Below, piece by piece: positions 7,919 to 16,400 of a DNA stretch of 64,000 bases (position 1 is the stretch's first letter; the number at the start of each line of letters is the position of its first letter). Position numbers and translations under genes: made by a program. A model generated the notes under the pieces. That model did not search any database. It was given only the letters and a program-made list of their open reading frames with translations, and was not told where the DNA came from. Source of the DNA: Sulfurimonas aquatica (GTDB lineage Bacteria; Campylobacterota; Campylobacteria; Campylobacterales; Sulfurimonadaceae); NCBI RefSeq assembly GCF_017357825.1, contig NZ_CP046072.1:372001-436000 (forward strand). The letters are read 5' to 3'.

Positions 7919-10783
7919 CTATTTTGTGTCAGAGAAAACTTCAGTTACTAAGTGCTTATTGAAATCACTATATGCTTGATTTAACCAACCCGGAGTAGAG
8001 TTTGGATATTCTGTGACAGAACCATCTGCAGCAGTATAAGTGTAAGAGCCATCTAAGAACTGACCATTAGCACCTTTTTGCATGTAGTATACTTTATATG
8101 TAGCAGATACACCTGTTTTACCACTAATATCATAAGTTAAAGTATATGTTTCAGTCTCATTTGGACTTAATCGTGTATCACTTTGAACTTTGTTAGAATC
8201 AAATCCAGGACGAACAACAAATGTACTTGTTCCATCTACATCATACATTTTACCAGTTTCGTGTCCATAGATACGTGTAAACTTTTGAGTTGCATTTGAA
8301 TCGACAATAGCAGAGTTAAAAACAAGGCCACTAGTTTTACCGTCTGTAACAACTTGGGATTTAACAGTTGCATCAGTAGCAGAAATAGCTACTTTTCCTA
8401 CACCGCTATCACTATAAAATCTTTGTGATGTAACTGTACCACTTAAGTCAGCTACCTTCCCTGTAAAGTTTAATGCATCGCTTCCATTTTCTACTAAAGT
8501 TACTGTAGTAGGTTGACTAGAATGTAAATTTTTCCCAGTTAATGTTGCTAATGTATTATCTATATTTGTAAATGTTGATTTTCCAGTTACAGATGTAGGG
8601 GCAATGATATCACCATTAGCATCAGTTACAATAACACGTGTAAGTACACGTCTCATAGGGTGTGCACCTGGGAACATATGTCCTGTTTCATTTCTGAAAG
8701 TAGTTTTTAGAACAAGAGTTGAACCATCATTACTTTCTTCTTTTAAAGTTGCATCAAAACCACTTTTTATTTTTGCAACAGCAGCAGTTTTATCACCACC
8801 TGTTTTACTTGCACCTAAGAATCCATGAGAATTAAACCAACCATCACGTTCAGGATTTTCTCCAGCTGCAATTGTCGTGTCTTTTGAATCTAGTTCTGGT
8901 GTAAGAATGTACCCTGCGGCAGTTTCAAACTCTTTTGCATCAAAGTCTAAGTCAGGTCTAGCCCATTGATGTAAAAGATTACCTTCGATTCTCTCCATGT
9001 GACATTTTTGACATTTTGGAGAAGTATCTGTATCTTCTGTTGGTGTATCCATACCTGTCGTGACAGCTATTTGAGTTGAACAAAGTTCCATAAATTCACC
9101 TCTAACAGTACCTGTACCTTGGTCTGCTGTTGCATCAAATGCTCCTGCAGAACGTTGGTGACATGACAAACATAGTGACTTACCATTGTTTCCAAAATGA
9201 TTATTATCCTGATTAAAATGAGGATTTGCTAGTGCTTTTCTGTCTGTAGTATCATCAGCATTTTCATTTGACTTACCACTGAGCCCAAATGGTCCATAGA
9301 ATGGTCCACCAGTAAAGTGAGTATTGTTCTCATCATGAATATTTTTACTTGCCATAGTGTATCTACCATCTGCAGCTCTTCCTGTAGTGTCAGTTGCACT
9401 TTTTGTTGTGCTTGCATAGTCAGTTGGTTTTTCAGGTCCCCATAAGCGGAAGAATTTGTTCATATCTGCATTAGTTGCATCTTTATTCCACTCTAAGTCT
9501 GTAGCCGTGTCATGTTTCACTGGTCCATGTGGTCCAACTCTCATATCTTTTACAAGTCTATACTTGTCTCCCTCTTTCATCATTCTAGGAGTCTCTATAC
9601 TATGACAAAAAGCACAGTTAATACCTTCCATATTTGCTTTATGACCAATTTGGTATGTTGCTTTATATATTTTTTGTGCACTTGCATTAGAAGCTATTAC
9701 TACCGCTTCTTTAGTTGCATCGTATGTAGTAGTTGTCGTTGCTAAGTTTGATTCATGAGTTGTTTTTAAATCAGCTAATTCAGTTGCATCTAAGTTACTT
9801 GAAGCCGCTACTTCTGATATGGTAACTTTAAAGTCACCTGCATAGTATGCACCTGGAGCATGACATTTAATACAAGTTTGAGCTACACTTTTGAACATGC
9901 TCTTTGAACCAACACCAACATCGACTTCTTGGTATAAGACATCACTTGTTGTACCAATTTTAGAGATTTGAACACGTAGAAAATCTTGAAACTTAGATTG
10001 GAAGATTGGATCCACCCAAGATTTACCATGCATAGAGCCTTTCCATGTATCGTAAAGTTCGTTGTGACAGTTTTGACACTTGTTTTCTGCTGAGTCAAAA
10101 AGAGTATTTCCAAAGCCTGTACCTGTATGGTACTCAGCTGCAGCTGCTGACATTGGAGCTTTTCTTACTTGGTTTTTGTAGTCGATGTAGCTAATTGTGT
10201 TACCTACTACAACTTGAGAACCTAAAGATTGTGTTGTATCTGAAGCAAGTACAGTTGCTATAGTCTCTTGTACATGTGTTTGTGCTTGGGCTACTGTTAC
10301 TGTCTTAGTGCGTGTAATCCCAGCATCTATAAGTTTAGTTTTAAGGTCAGCAATATTTGCAAGTGCTGTCTTATCAGCTGTTAGTGCTATAGTTTTAGCA
10401 CCACCAAGCCACTCTGCAACTTTTTCTTTAATTGGTTTAGTTACAGTGATACCATTAGTTGGGTCACCATCTTCATCTATAGACTGAAGTAAAGTGATAA
10501 CTTTATCTTCATTTTCAATGAGCTTCTGTCCATCCTTGAGGCCTTTTTGTTCTCTAAGAACTAAGTCGCCTAAGCTAAACTTAACAGTGTCGCCATCGGA
10601 AAACTGGAATGACCCATCTGGACCAGTTTCTCCCGCTCCCCCACTTGTCGTTGAATAATCAACACCTTGAACCGGCGAGTCAATATAGTAACCCGTTAGT
10701 ACTTTGTTTTCACTACAACCGCTAAAACCACTAGCGAGTAACGCAGCAAGTCCAATAGAACCTAAAGTCTTTGAATACTTCAT
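7919..10783 (-). CDS. five-haem c-type cytochrome lipoprotein, 954 aa
   Basis: Exported lipoprotein cytochrome. The signal peptide ends in the lipobox GFSGC (C23). Five CxxCH haem sites are visible: CQNCH (236-240), CIKCH (304-308), CAFCH (390-394), CLSCH (538-542) and CQKCH (591-595). The first is followed by NELYDTWKGSMHG, a pattern of cytochrome c554-like multihaem proteins. About residue 700 there is NETGHMFPGAHPMRR, a signature often seen in large extracellular-type multihaem cytochromes. Residues 27-80 form a small beta module (VQGVDYSTTSGG, GPDGSFQFSDGD) like those that open many surface lipoproteins. The C-terminal 350 residues are beta-rich with no haem. A role in periplasmic or surface electron transfer is inferred; donor and acceptor are unknown. 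It is a single-gene unit with its own promoter and terminator. Confidence 0.88.
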   Translation of the reverse strand: MKYSKTLGSIGLAALLASGFSGCSENKVLTGYYIDSPVQGVDYSTTSGGAGETGPDGSFQFSDGDTVKFSLGDLVLREQKGLKDGQKLIENEDKVITLLQSIDEDGDPTNGITVTKPIKEKVAEWLGGAKTIALTADKTALANIADLKTKLIDAGITRTKTVTVAQAQTHVQETIATVLASDTTQSLGSQVVVGNTISYIDYKNQVRKAPMSAAAAEYHTGTGFGNTLFDSAENKCQNCHNELYDTWKGSMHGKSWVDPIFQSKFQDFLRVQISKIGTTSDVLYQEVDVGVGSKSMFKSVAQTCIKCHAPGAYYAGDFKVTISEVAASSNLDATELADLKTTHESNLATTTTTYDATKEAVVIASNASAQKIYKATYQIGHKANMEGINCAFCHSIETPRMMKEGDKYRLVKDMRVGPHGPVKHDTATDLEWNKDATNADMNKFFRLWGPEKPTDYASTTKSATDTTGRAADGRYTMASKNIHDENNTHFTGGPFYGPFGLSGKSNENADDTTDRKALANPHFNQDNNHFGNNGKSLCLSCHQRSAGAFDATADQGTGTVRGEFMELCSTQIAVTTGMDTPTEDTDTSPKCQKCHMERIEGNLLHQWARPDLDFDAKEFETAAGYILTPELDSKDTTIAAGENPERDGWFNSHGFLGASKTGGDKTAAVAKIKSGFDATLKEESNDGSTLVLKTTFRNETGHMFPGAHPMRRVLTRVIVTDANGDIIAPTSVTGKSTFTNIDNTLATLTGKNLHSSQPTTVTLVENGSDALNFTGKVADLSGTVTSQRFYSDSGVGKVAISATDATVKSQVVTDGKTSGLVFNSAIVDSNATQKFTRIYGHETGKMYDVDGTSTFVVRPGFDSNKVQSDTRLSPNETETYTLTYDISGKTGVSATYKVYYMQKGANGQFLDGSYTYTAADGSVTEYPNSTPGWLNQAYSDFNKHLVTEVFSDTK

Positions 10784-10802
10784 CTATACCCCTTTGTATG
10801 TA

Positions 10803-10850
10803 ATGTGATAATTATATAATGTTTGTTTTTATATTATCGAAGTATCACAT
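10803..10850 (-). promoter_or_regulatory. promoter and inverted-repeat operator candidate of the cytochrome gene
   Basis: On the minus strand a TATAAT (10811-10816) lies about 28 bases before the ATG, and an AAAGGGG ribosome-binding site follows. The -10 is flanked by ATGTGATA (10803-10810) and its exact reverse complement TATCACAT (10843-10850), 40 bases apart centre to centre. The TGTGA half-site resembles Crp/Fnr-family targets, which would fit redox control of a cytochrome. Confidence 0.4.
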
Positions 10851-10968
10851 AAAAATATTTATACATTTTTTTGAAATGTTTCTTAATGTAGCAAACTAAT
10901 TATTAATTTAAGTTGATGTGATTTTTATATGATTTTATTGTGAAGAAATTGTGAATTGTTGATAGGGT

Positions 10969-11928
10969 TTAGTATTTAAGCCCTATCTTTTTTAATGCAC
11001 TGTTTATGTTTTTTACTTGAATATTTTTGTCTCGACACCAAGATGGTGCAAGAAGTGAATCATCATCTAAGCCAGCAGTTATTCTCTGAACGTTTACATT
11101 TTTAGGTTTCATCAGTAAGGATTTCATAAGTACGTCAAGGTACTCTTGTTCACTAATTGGAGTGAATTCTCCACGATTGTATTCATTTGCCAATGCTGTG
11201 CGTTTAACTACATAAAGTGGGTGGTACTTTACTGAATCAATACCCCACTCATATGCTTGTTTTGCAGTTTCTAGCATCATCTCTTGTGTTTCATTTGCTA
11301 AGCCAAAGATAAGATGGCCACATACATTTAGCCCGGCATCTTTAGATTTTATAATCCACTCTTTTACATTCGCAGCATCATGTCCACGATTAATCTTTAA
11401 AAGTGTTTCATCATATACTGACTGTATTCCAAACTCTATCCATATCTCTTTATCTTCATTTAGTTTTGCAAGATACTCTAATGTCTCCTCAGTAATACTA
11501 TCTGATCGAGTACCGATGCTAAGGCCTACAACATTATCAAATGAGAGAGCTTTTTCATAGAGAGCTTTTAGTGTGTCAAATGGAGCATAGGTATTTGTGA
11601 AAGATTGAAAATAGACAAGAAATTTCTCTGCGCCATACTCTTTAGCTTGGCGTTTAGAGATAGCATTAAACTGAACCTCTAACTGTTTGAGCTGTTTTTC
11701 TAGGTATGGATTTTCTGTAGAGTTAAGGTTGAGATGAAAGCCTTTTAGTTCTTGAACTTGATCGGTACTTGCACTAAAGGAGTCGTTTTCACAAAAAGTA
11801 CAGCCACCTTTAGCCACCGTTCCATCTATATTTGGACATGTGAAACCAGATATATTGATACCTACTTTGTAAACTTTACAACCAAACTTATTTTTTAGGT
11901 ATCCACCATATGTATATATCTGTTCCAT
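10969..11928 (-). CDS. TIGR01212-family radical SAM protein
   Basis: 319 residues with the cluster motif CPNIDGTVAKGGCTFC near residue 30, the extended spacing of the TIGR01212 (YtqA-like) radical SAM group, which is related to Elp3. Supporting features are NGxxF-like ENDSFSAST, the SIGTRSD strand typical of the barrel, and GHLIFGLANETQEMM. The substrate of this family is not settled; a tRNA or nucleotide-related role is often suggested. The start overlaps the purF stop by one base, so it is co-translated with purF. The C-terminus (APSWCRDKN) carries a further Cys. Confidence 0.88.
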   Translation of the reverse strand: MEQIYTYGGYLKNKFGCKVYKVGINISGFTCPNIDGTVAKGGCTFCENDSFSASTDQVQELKGFHLNLNSTENPYLEKQLKQLEVQFNAISKRQAKEYGAEKFLVYFQSFTNTYAPFDTLKALYEKALSFDNVVGLSIGTRSDSITEETLEYLAKLNEDKEIWIEFGIQSVYDETLLKINRGHDAANVKEWIIKSKDAGLNVCGHLIFGLANETQEMMLETAKQAYEWGIDSVKYHPLYVVKRTALANEYNRGEFTPISEQEYLDVLMKSLLMKPKNVNVQRITAGLDDDSLLAPSWCRDKNIQVKNINSALKKIGLKY

Positions 11929-13289
11929 TAAATTATGTATTTACCTGTAAAACAAGCTGTACAGTACTTGTCCTCATCCAAATCAGAATCTACACTTCTT
12001 AGTAGTGAGACTTCATCAAGGTAAGCAAGTGAATCTGCTTCTATATAGTCGCAAATTTCTTGAGTAGTCATATTTGCGGCTATAAGTTTATCTTTACTTG
12101 GTGTATCAACACCATAAAAACATGGATCAGTTGTTGGTGGAGATGAAACTCTCATATGAACTTCACTTGCACCTGCTTCTTTTAGCATTCTTATGATTCT
12201 TCTAGAAGTTGTGCCACGTACTATTGAGTCATCTACTACAATTACTCGTTTACCTTTAATGATGTCAGTCATCGGCGAAAGTTTCATTTTTACTTTAAGG
12301 TCGCGCATCTCTTGAGTAGGTTCGATAAATGTTCTTCCTATATAGTGATTTCTCATAATTCCCATTTCATAAGCTATGCCACTCTCTTGAGAGTAGCCAA
12401 TAGCTGCTGGAACGCCACCATCGGGAACTGGGATAATAAGATCTGCTTCTACAGGTTTTATCCTTGCTAACTCTTGTCCCATATTTTTTCGCGTTTGATA
12501 AACTGACTGACCAAATACGAATGAATCTGGACGTGCAAAGTATACATACTCAAATATACAGTGTTTTGGAGTAGCTTCAAAAACTTTAATACTTTTAGGT
12601 TTTTTTCCATCTTCAAAAATAAGAAGTTCTCCAGGCTCAACATCACGAATAAATGTAGCACTTACTAAATCAAATGCACAAGTCTCTGATGCAACAATAT
12701 ATCCACCATTTGGAAGACGACCTAAACTAAGTGGACGAAATCCAAAACGGTCTCTCATTGCAAACATTTTCTTTCTGCTTAAAAATACAAGTGAAAACGC
12801 GCCCTCTATTTTTTTTACGGCATCTATAATTCTATCTGTAAGTTTATCTTTTGCACTTTTTGCGATTAGGTGAATAAGGTTTTCAGTATCCATAAAGGTC
12901 TGGAAGATTGCACCTTTTTTTATAAGTCCATTACGAACTTCTTCTGCATTTGTAAGGTTACCATTATGAACTATTGCCATCTCACCAAGATCATATCTTG
13001 CAAAAACTGGCTGTGCATCTAATATAGAATCGTCTCCTGCCGTTGAGTAACGTGTATGGCCAATAGCACTTGAACCACTAAGAGTTGCAAGTTTTTCTTC
13101 ATTAAAAACTCTCATCACAAGACCACGGTCTTTTATAGTATGGAGTTTTTTGCCATCTGATGAGCTAATACCTGCAGCTTCTTGGCCTCTGTGTTGAAGC
13201 GAATGTAGAGAGAAATAAGCTAGTTTAGAAGCTTCTTCATGACCAAATATTCCGACAACGGCACACTTTTCATTCATATTTTCGAGCAA
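11928..13289 (-). CDS. purF: amidophosphoribosyltransferase
   Basis: First committed enzyme of purine synthesis: glutamine plus PRPP to phosphoribosylamine. The glutaminase domain starts at the nucleophile Cys9 (KCAVVGIFGH), after an eight-residue propeptide that should be cleaved. The PRPP loop is VIVVDDSIVRGTTSRR. Cysteines at KHCIFEY, DPCFYG and the C-terminal CTAC match the four 4Fe-4S ligands of the Bacillus-type enzyme, so this is the oxygen-sensitive cluster form. The start is TTG with AAGGA seven bases before it. An ATG four codons later would leave the SD 19 bases away, so TTG is preferred. It forms an operon with the radical SAM gene. Confidence 0.95.
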   Translation of the reverse strand: MLENMNEKCAVVGIFGHEEASKLAYFSLHSLQHRGQEAAGISSSDGKKLHTIKDRGLVMRVFNEEKLATLSGSSAIGHTRYSTAGDDSILDAQPVFARYDLGEMAIVHNGNLTNAEEVRNGLIKKGAIFQTFMDTENLIHLIAKSAKDKLTDRIIDAVKKIEGAFSLVFLSRKKMFAMRDRFGFRPLSLGRLPNGGYIVASETCAFDLVSATFIRDVEPGELLIFEDGKKPKSIKVFEATPKHCIFEYVYFARPDSFVFGQSVYQTRKNMGQELARIKPVEADLIIPVPDGGVPAAIGYSQESGIAYEMGIMRNHYIGRTFIEPTQEMRDLKVKMKLSPMTDIIKGKRVIVVDDSIVRGTTSRRIIRMLKEAGASEVHMRVSSPPTTDPCFYGVDTPSKDKLIAANMTTQEICDYIEADSLAYLDEVSLLRSVDSDLDEDKYCTACFTGKYII

Positions 13290-13328
13290 AATCGTATCCT
13301 TAAGAGCAGAGGGTTAATTATTGTTGCA

Positions 13329-13334
13329 ATTATA
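13329..13334 (-). promoter_or_regulatory. -10 box of purF
   Basis: On the minus strand this is TATAAT, in the context GAGTATAATTGC, 40 bases before the TTG start. It leaves a leader of about 33 bases that contains the SD. Confidence 0.45.
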
Positions 13335-13435
13335 CTCAAAATTCAATTAATTTTATAAATATTTAGATTAAAGATGAAAATAATATTAAATAACATAACA
13401 GTATGATCTTTTGTTTTTAATCTATTCTTAATTAA

Positions 13436-13456
13436 TATGATAATACAATTGTATTA
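13436..13456 (+). promoter_or_regulatory. -10 box and 16-base palindrome before the 1674-aa lipoprotein
   Basis: TATGAT at 13436-13441 can serve as a -10 box. It runs directly into a perfect palindrome, TAATACAATTGTATTA (13441-13456), which would cover the transcription start. The lipoprotein TTG start and its SD follow at 13479. The position suits a repressor operator, but the regulator is unknown. Confidence 0.4.
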
Positions 13457-13478
13457 CATCTAGTTTAAGGAGGGTGCT

Positions 13479-16400
13479 TTGTTTAAGAAAACTTTAATGT
13501 ATTTTTTATCCATAACATTGTTAAGTATAATGTTAGGATGTACAAGCGGTGGAGGTGGTGGATCTTCTAGTCCTGAAGTAGTAACTGAAGTAGTTACTAA
13601 TCCACCTGCAGTAGTTGTGGACCCGGTGGTAGTAAATTCTTCTACTTCATTTTCCATTAACACAAGTAGTGTTTCAGATAATTTAAGTAGAGGCACTGCA
13701 TCAAGTACAAGTGAGTTTGGAGATAATTACAAACTTGTTGTACTACGTGGTTCGGCAGATATAACAGCGGACTATTCAGATAGTATCAATACAACAAATG
13801 AAAATGGTGTTATAAATATAGAATTTTCAAAAGTTACAACTGATGGAGTTCTAACAAGTGGATCAGATGGACTTCTTGTAGGGGATATCATTACATTAGA
13901 AGTTTCTGGTTATGCTCCTCAGCAATTTGTTGTAACACAATCCATGTTGGATTTAAATGCTAATGCTTTAGTCCTAAAACAGATTGACTCTCGTCAAACT
14001 TTTACATTAGAAAACCTAACAAGTGGAAGCGATAGAGTAAGTGCTAGATCTTCAATGGGTGCAAAAGTATACTCTACTGATACAGAAGTTGTATTTGAAA
14101 CACTTAACAAGTCTGTTCAACTATCATTTGATACAGAAGGGTTTAACCGTTTAACTCAAAGCATAGCTCGTTTACCACAAGCAGATGGAAATACACTTGT
14201 GACTATGGATATGACGACAGTTGATCCAAACCTTGAAGACGATGCGGCTATTGGTGATTTTTCTTACAAACCAACTGCTGCTGACAATAGAGACATATCT
14301 CGTGCGACGATGGCAGATAATGATGAAGACACAGGTTTGGAGTCTGTTGTTATGGCAAATGTCGAGATGAGAACTTCAAATGGTGACACTATAGATTGTT
14401 TTGGTGGCGGTAATTTTGATGAGGCTACCCAGACATGTGATGATGACAAAATAGCTACTTTAAAAATGAAAGTACCTGCAAGTCAGTTTGAAAGGTATGC
14501 AAAATCATATAATAATGGTTCACTTATTGTACCTTTGTACTCATATAGTAAATCTGAAGCAACTTGGATAAGACAAACAGACTCTTCAGGCGAACCTATA
14601 GACGGTGAATTAGTATTAGAGGATAATGATGCAAATCAATTGGCTAATGAAGGAGACACTCTATTTATTGTAGGTACTGTTGGGCACTTTAGTTACTGGA
14701 ATGGAGATTATCCAATTCAAAATACATGCTTAAAGGGAACTATAGTGCCGGGGGCAAATGGTATTCCTTATGGTACACTAATTAAAACACAAGGTATAGA
14801 TTATTCTGGTAGAAAAACATCTCAACGCCTGAGTGATGAGACTACGGCATTTGATAAGTTAAATGCTAGAAGAAGCTCACAAGTAGATGTTTTTATAGAG
14901 TATTCTGATGGATCAACTAGCTCTCATAAAACAGTTTCAACGACTGAGAGTCCCGTCACAGATGAATGTCAAGATGTTGGTGAATTCACAGTTGATGATG
15001 GCACTCTTATAACTATAACTGTAGAGGACCAAACAGGTGCTAAACTTAATAGAGCTCGAGTACGTGCTGCCGGAAGTTCAAAATACACTGATGAAAATGG
15101 AACTGCTGAGTTTACTATATATGGTTCGGGAACTTCAGTTACGGCTTACTACTACCTAGATGGCAACTCTTTTAGTGCACAAAAAGATGTTAATGAAACT
15201 GCAACAGTAGTTATAGACACATCGTTAACAGAGCTAAAAGGCAGTGTTAGCGTTAAAGAAAATGGAGTTAGTTCTCCTGCCGTAGGCGCGTATGTATATG
15301 TAAGAGCAACAGATTATAGCTATAGCAGATCTGCAAGTGTAAATGATGATGGGACATATAGTGTTAATTTACCAAAAACAAAAGTTGCTGATCATACTGA
15401 AGTTAACATTCGCGTTTCATACTACTATAGAGAGTATGCAAAATATCTTTATGCTAACGTAGATAAAACATTAGATGCAAATAGTATTAATAATATAGAT
15501 GCTATTGAGTTGACAATTAAGCCTGTAACAATTACTGGTCGTGTGACTCAACGTTTCGCTACAGATGATAAGATAGGGATTAGCGGTGCTTATGTTTATT
15601 TGGGTAGAAGATCAGTTTATGCGGATAGCGAAGGCTATTATGCAGCTACTATATTTGATGAAGGTGATGACAATATAACAGCTTACGCTTATGATTACTC
15701 ATCATATAAGTCTTCAGAGAAAAAATATCTCAATCCAATAGATGGGAACCAGAGTATTGATTTCCAAATAGATAACAGACCATCGTATATCACTGGTAAA
15801 GTAATAAATACAAAAGGTGTGGGCATTGAAAATGCACGTGTATATTGGACAGGAGATTGGAGATCTGTAAGAAGCGATGAAAATGGTTCTTTTACTATTA
15901 AAACTTATACAATGGAAGAAAACAATAGAAACTATGTAGTAAGAGCATACCTTGATGGTAAATATAAGGATTATGATGCTAACTTAAGCACTATAGGTAC
16001 AACAGTGGACGCTGGTTATTTGACATTTGACTTTAATATCGCTCCTGTGATTAAGGATGTGGTGTTAGATCCATCGGACCCAGTTGCAGGAAAAGAGTTC
16101 TTGGTGCAAATTGATGCTTACGACATTGATGGTGATGAACTTACTTATACACTTGAAAATCGCTATAGTGGATACCATGAAGTTACTATCTCAGATACTA
16201 GCGATAGTGGAGTTTATAATGTGACAGCAAATAGTGCTGGATCAATCTATTTACTAGTTACTGTTAGTGATGGCGTTAAAGAAACGACAAAATATTTAAG
16301 TCGTTATATAAAAAGAAATTCTGTACCATATATAAGTAGTGTAAGTGGTGTAGTAAGTGACTATGATAAGTCATCAGATATGAATGTAACCGTATCTGCT

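Noticed and set aside
8604-9745. Plus-strand frames inside the cytochrome gene
   Set aside because: Overlap confirmed haem motifs on the other strand and show no signal, domain or start site.
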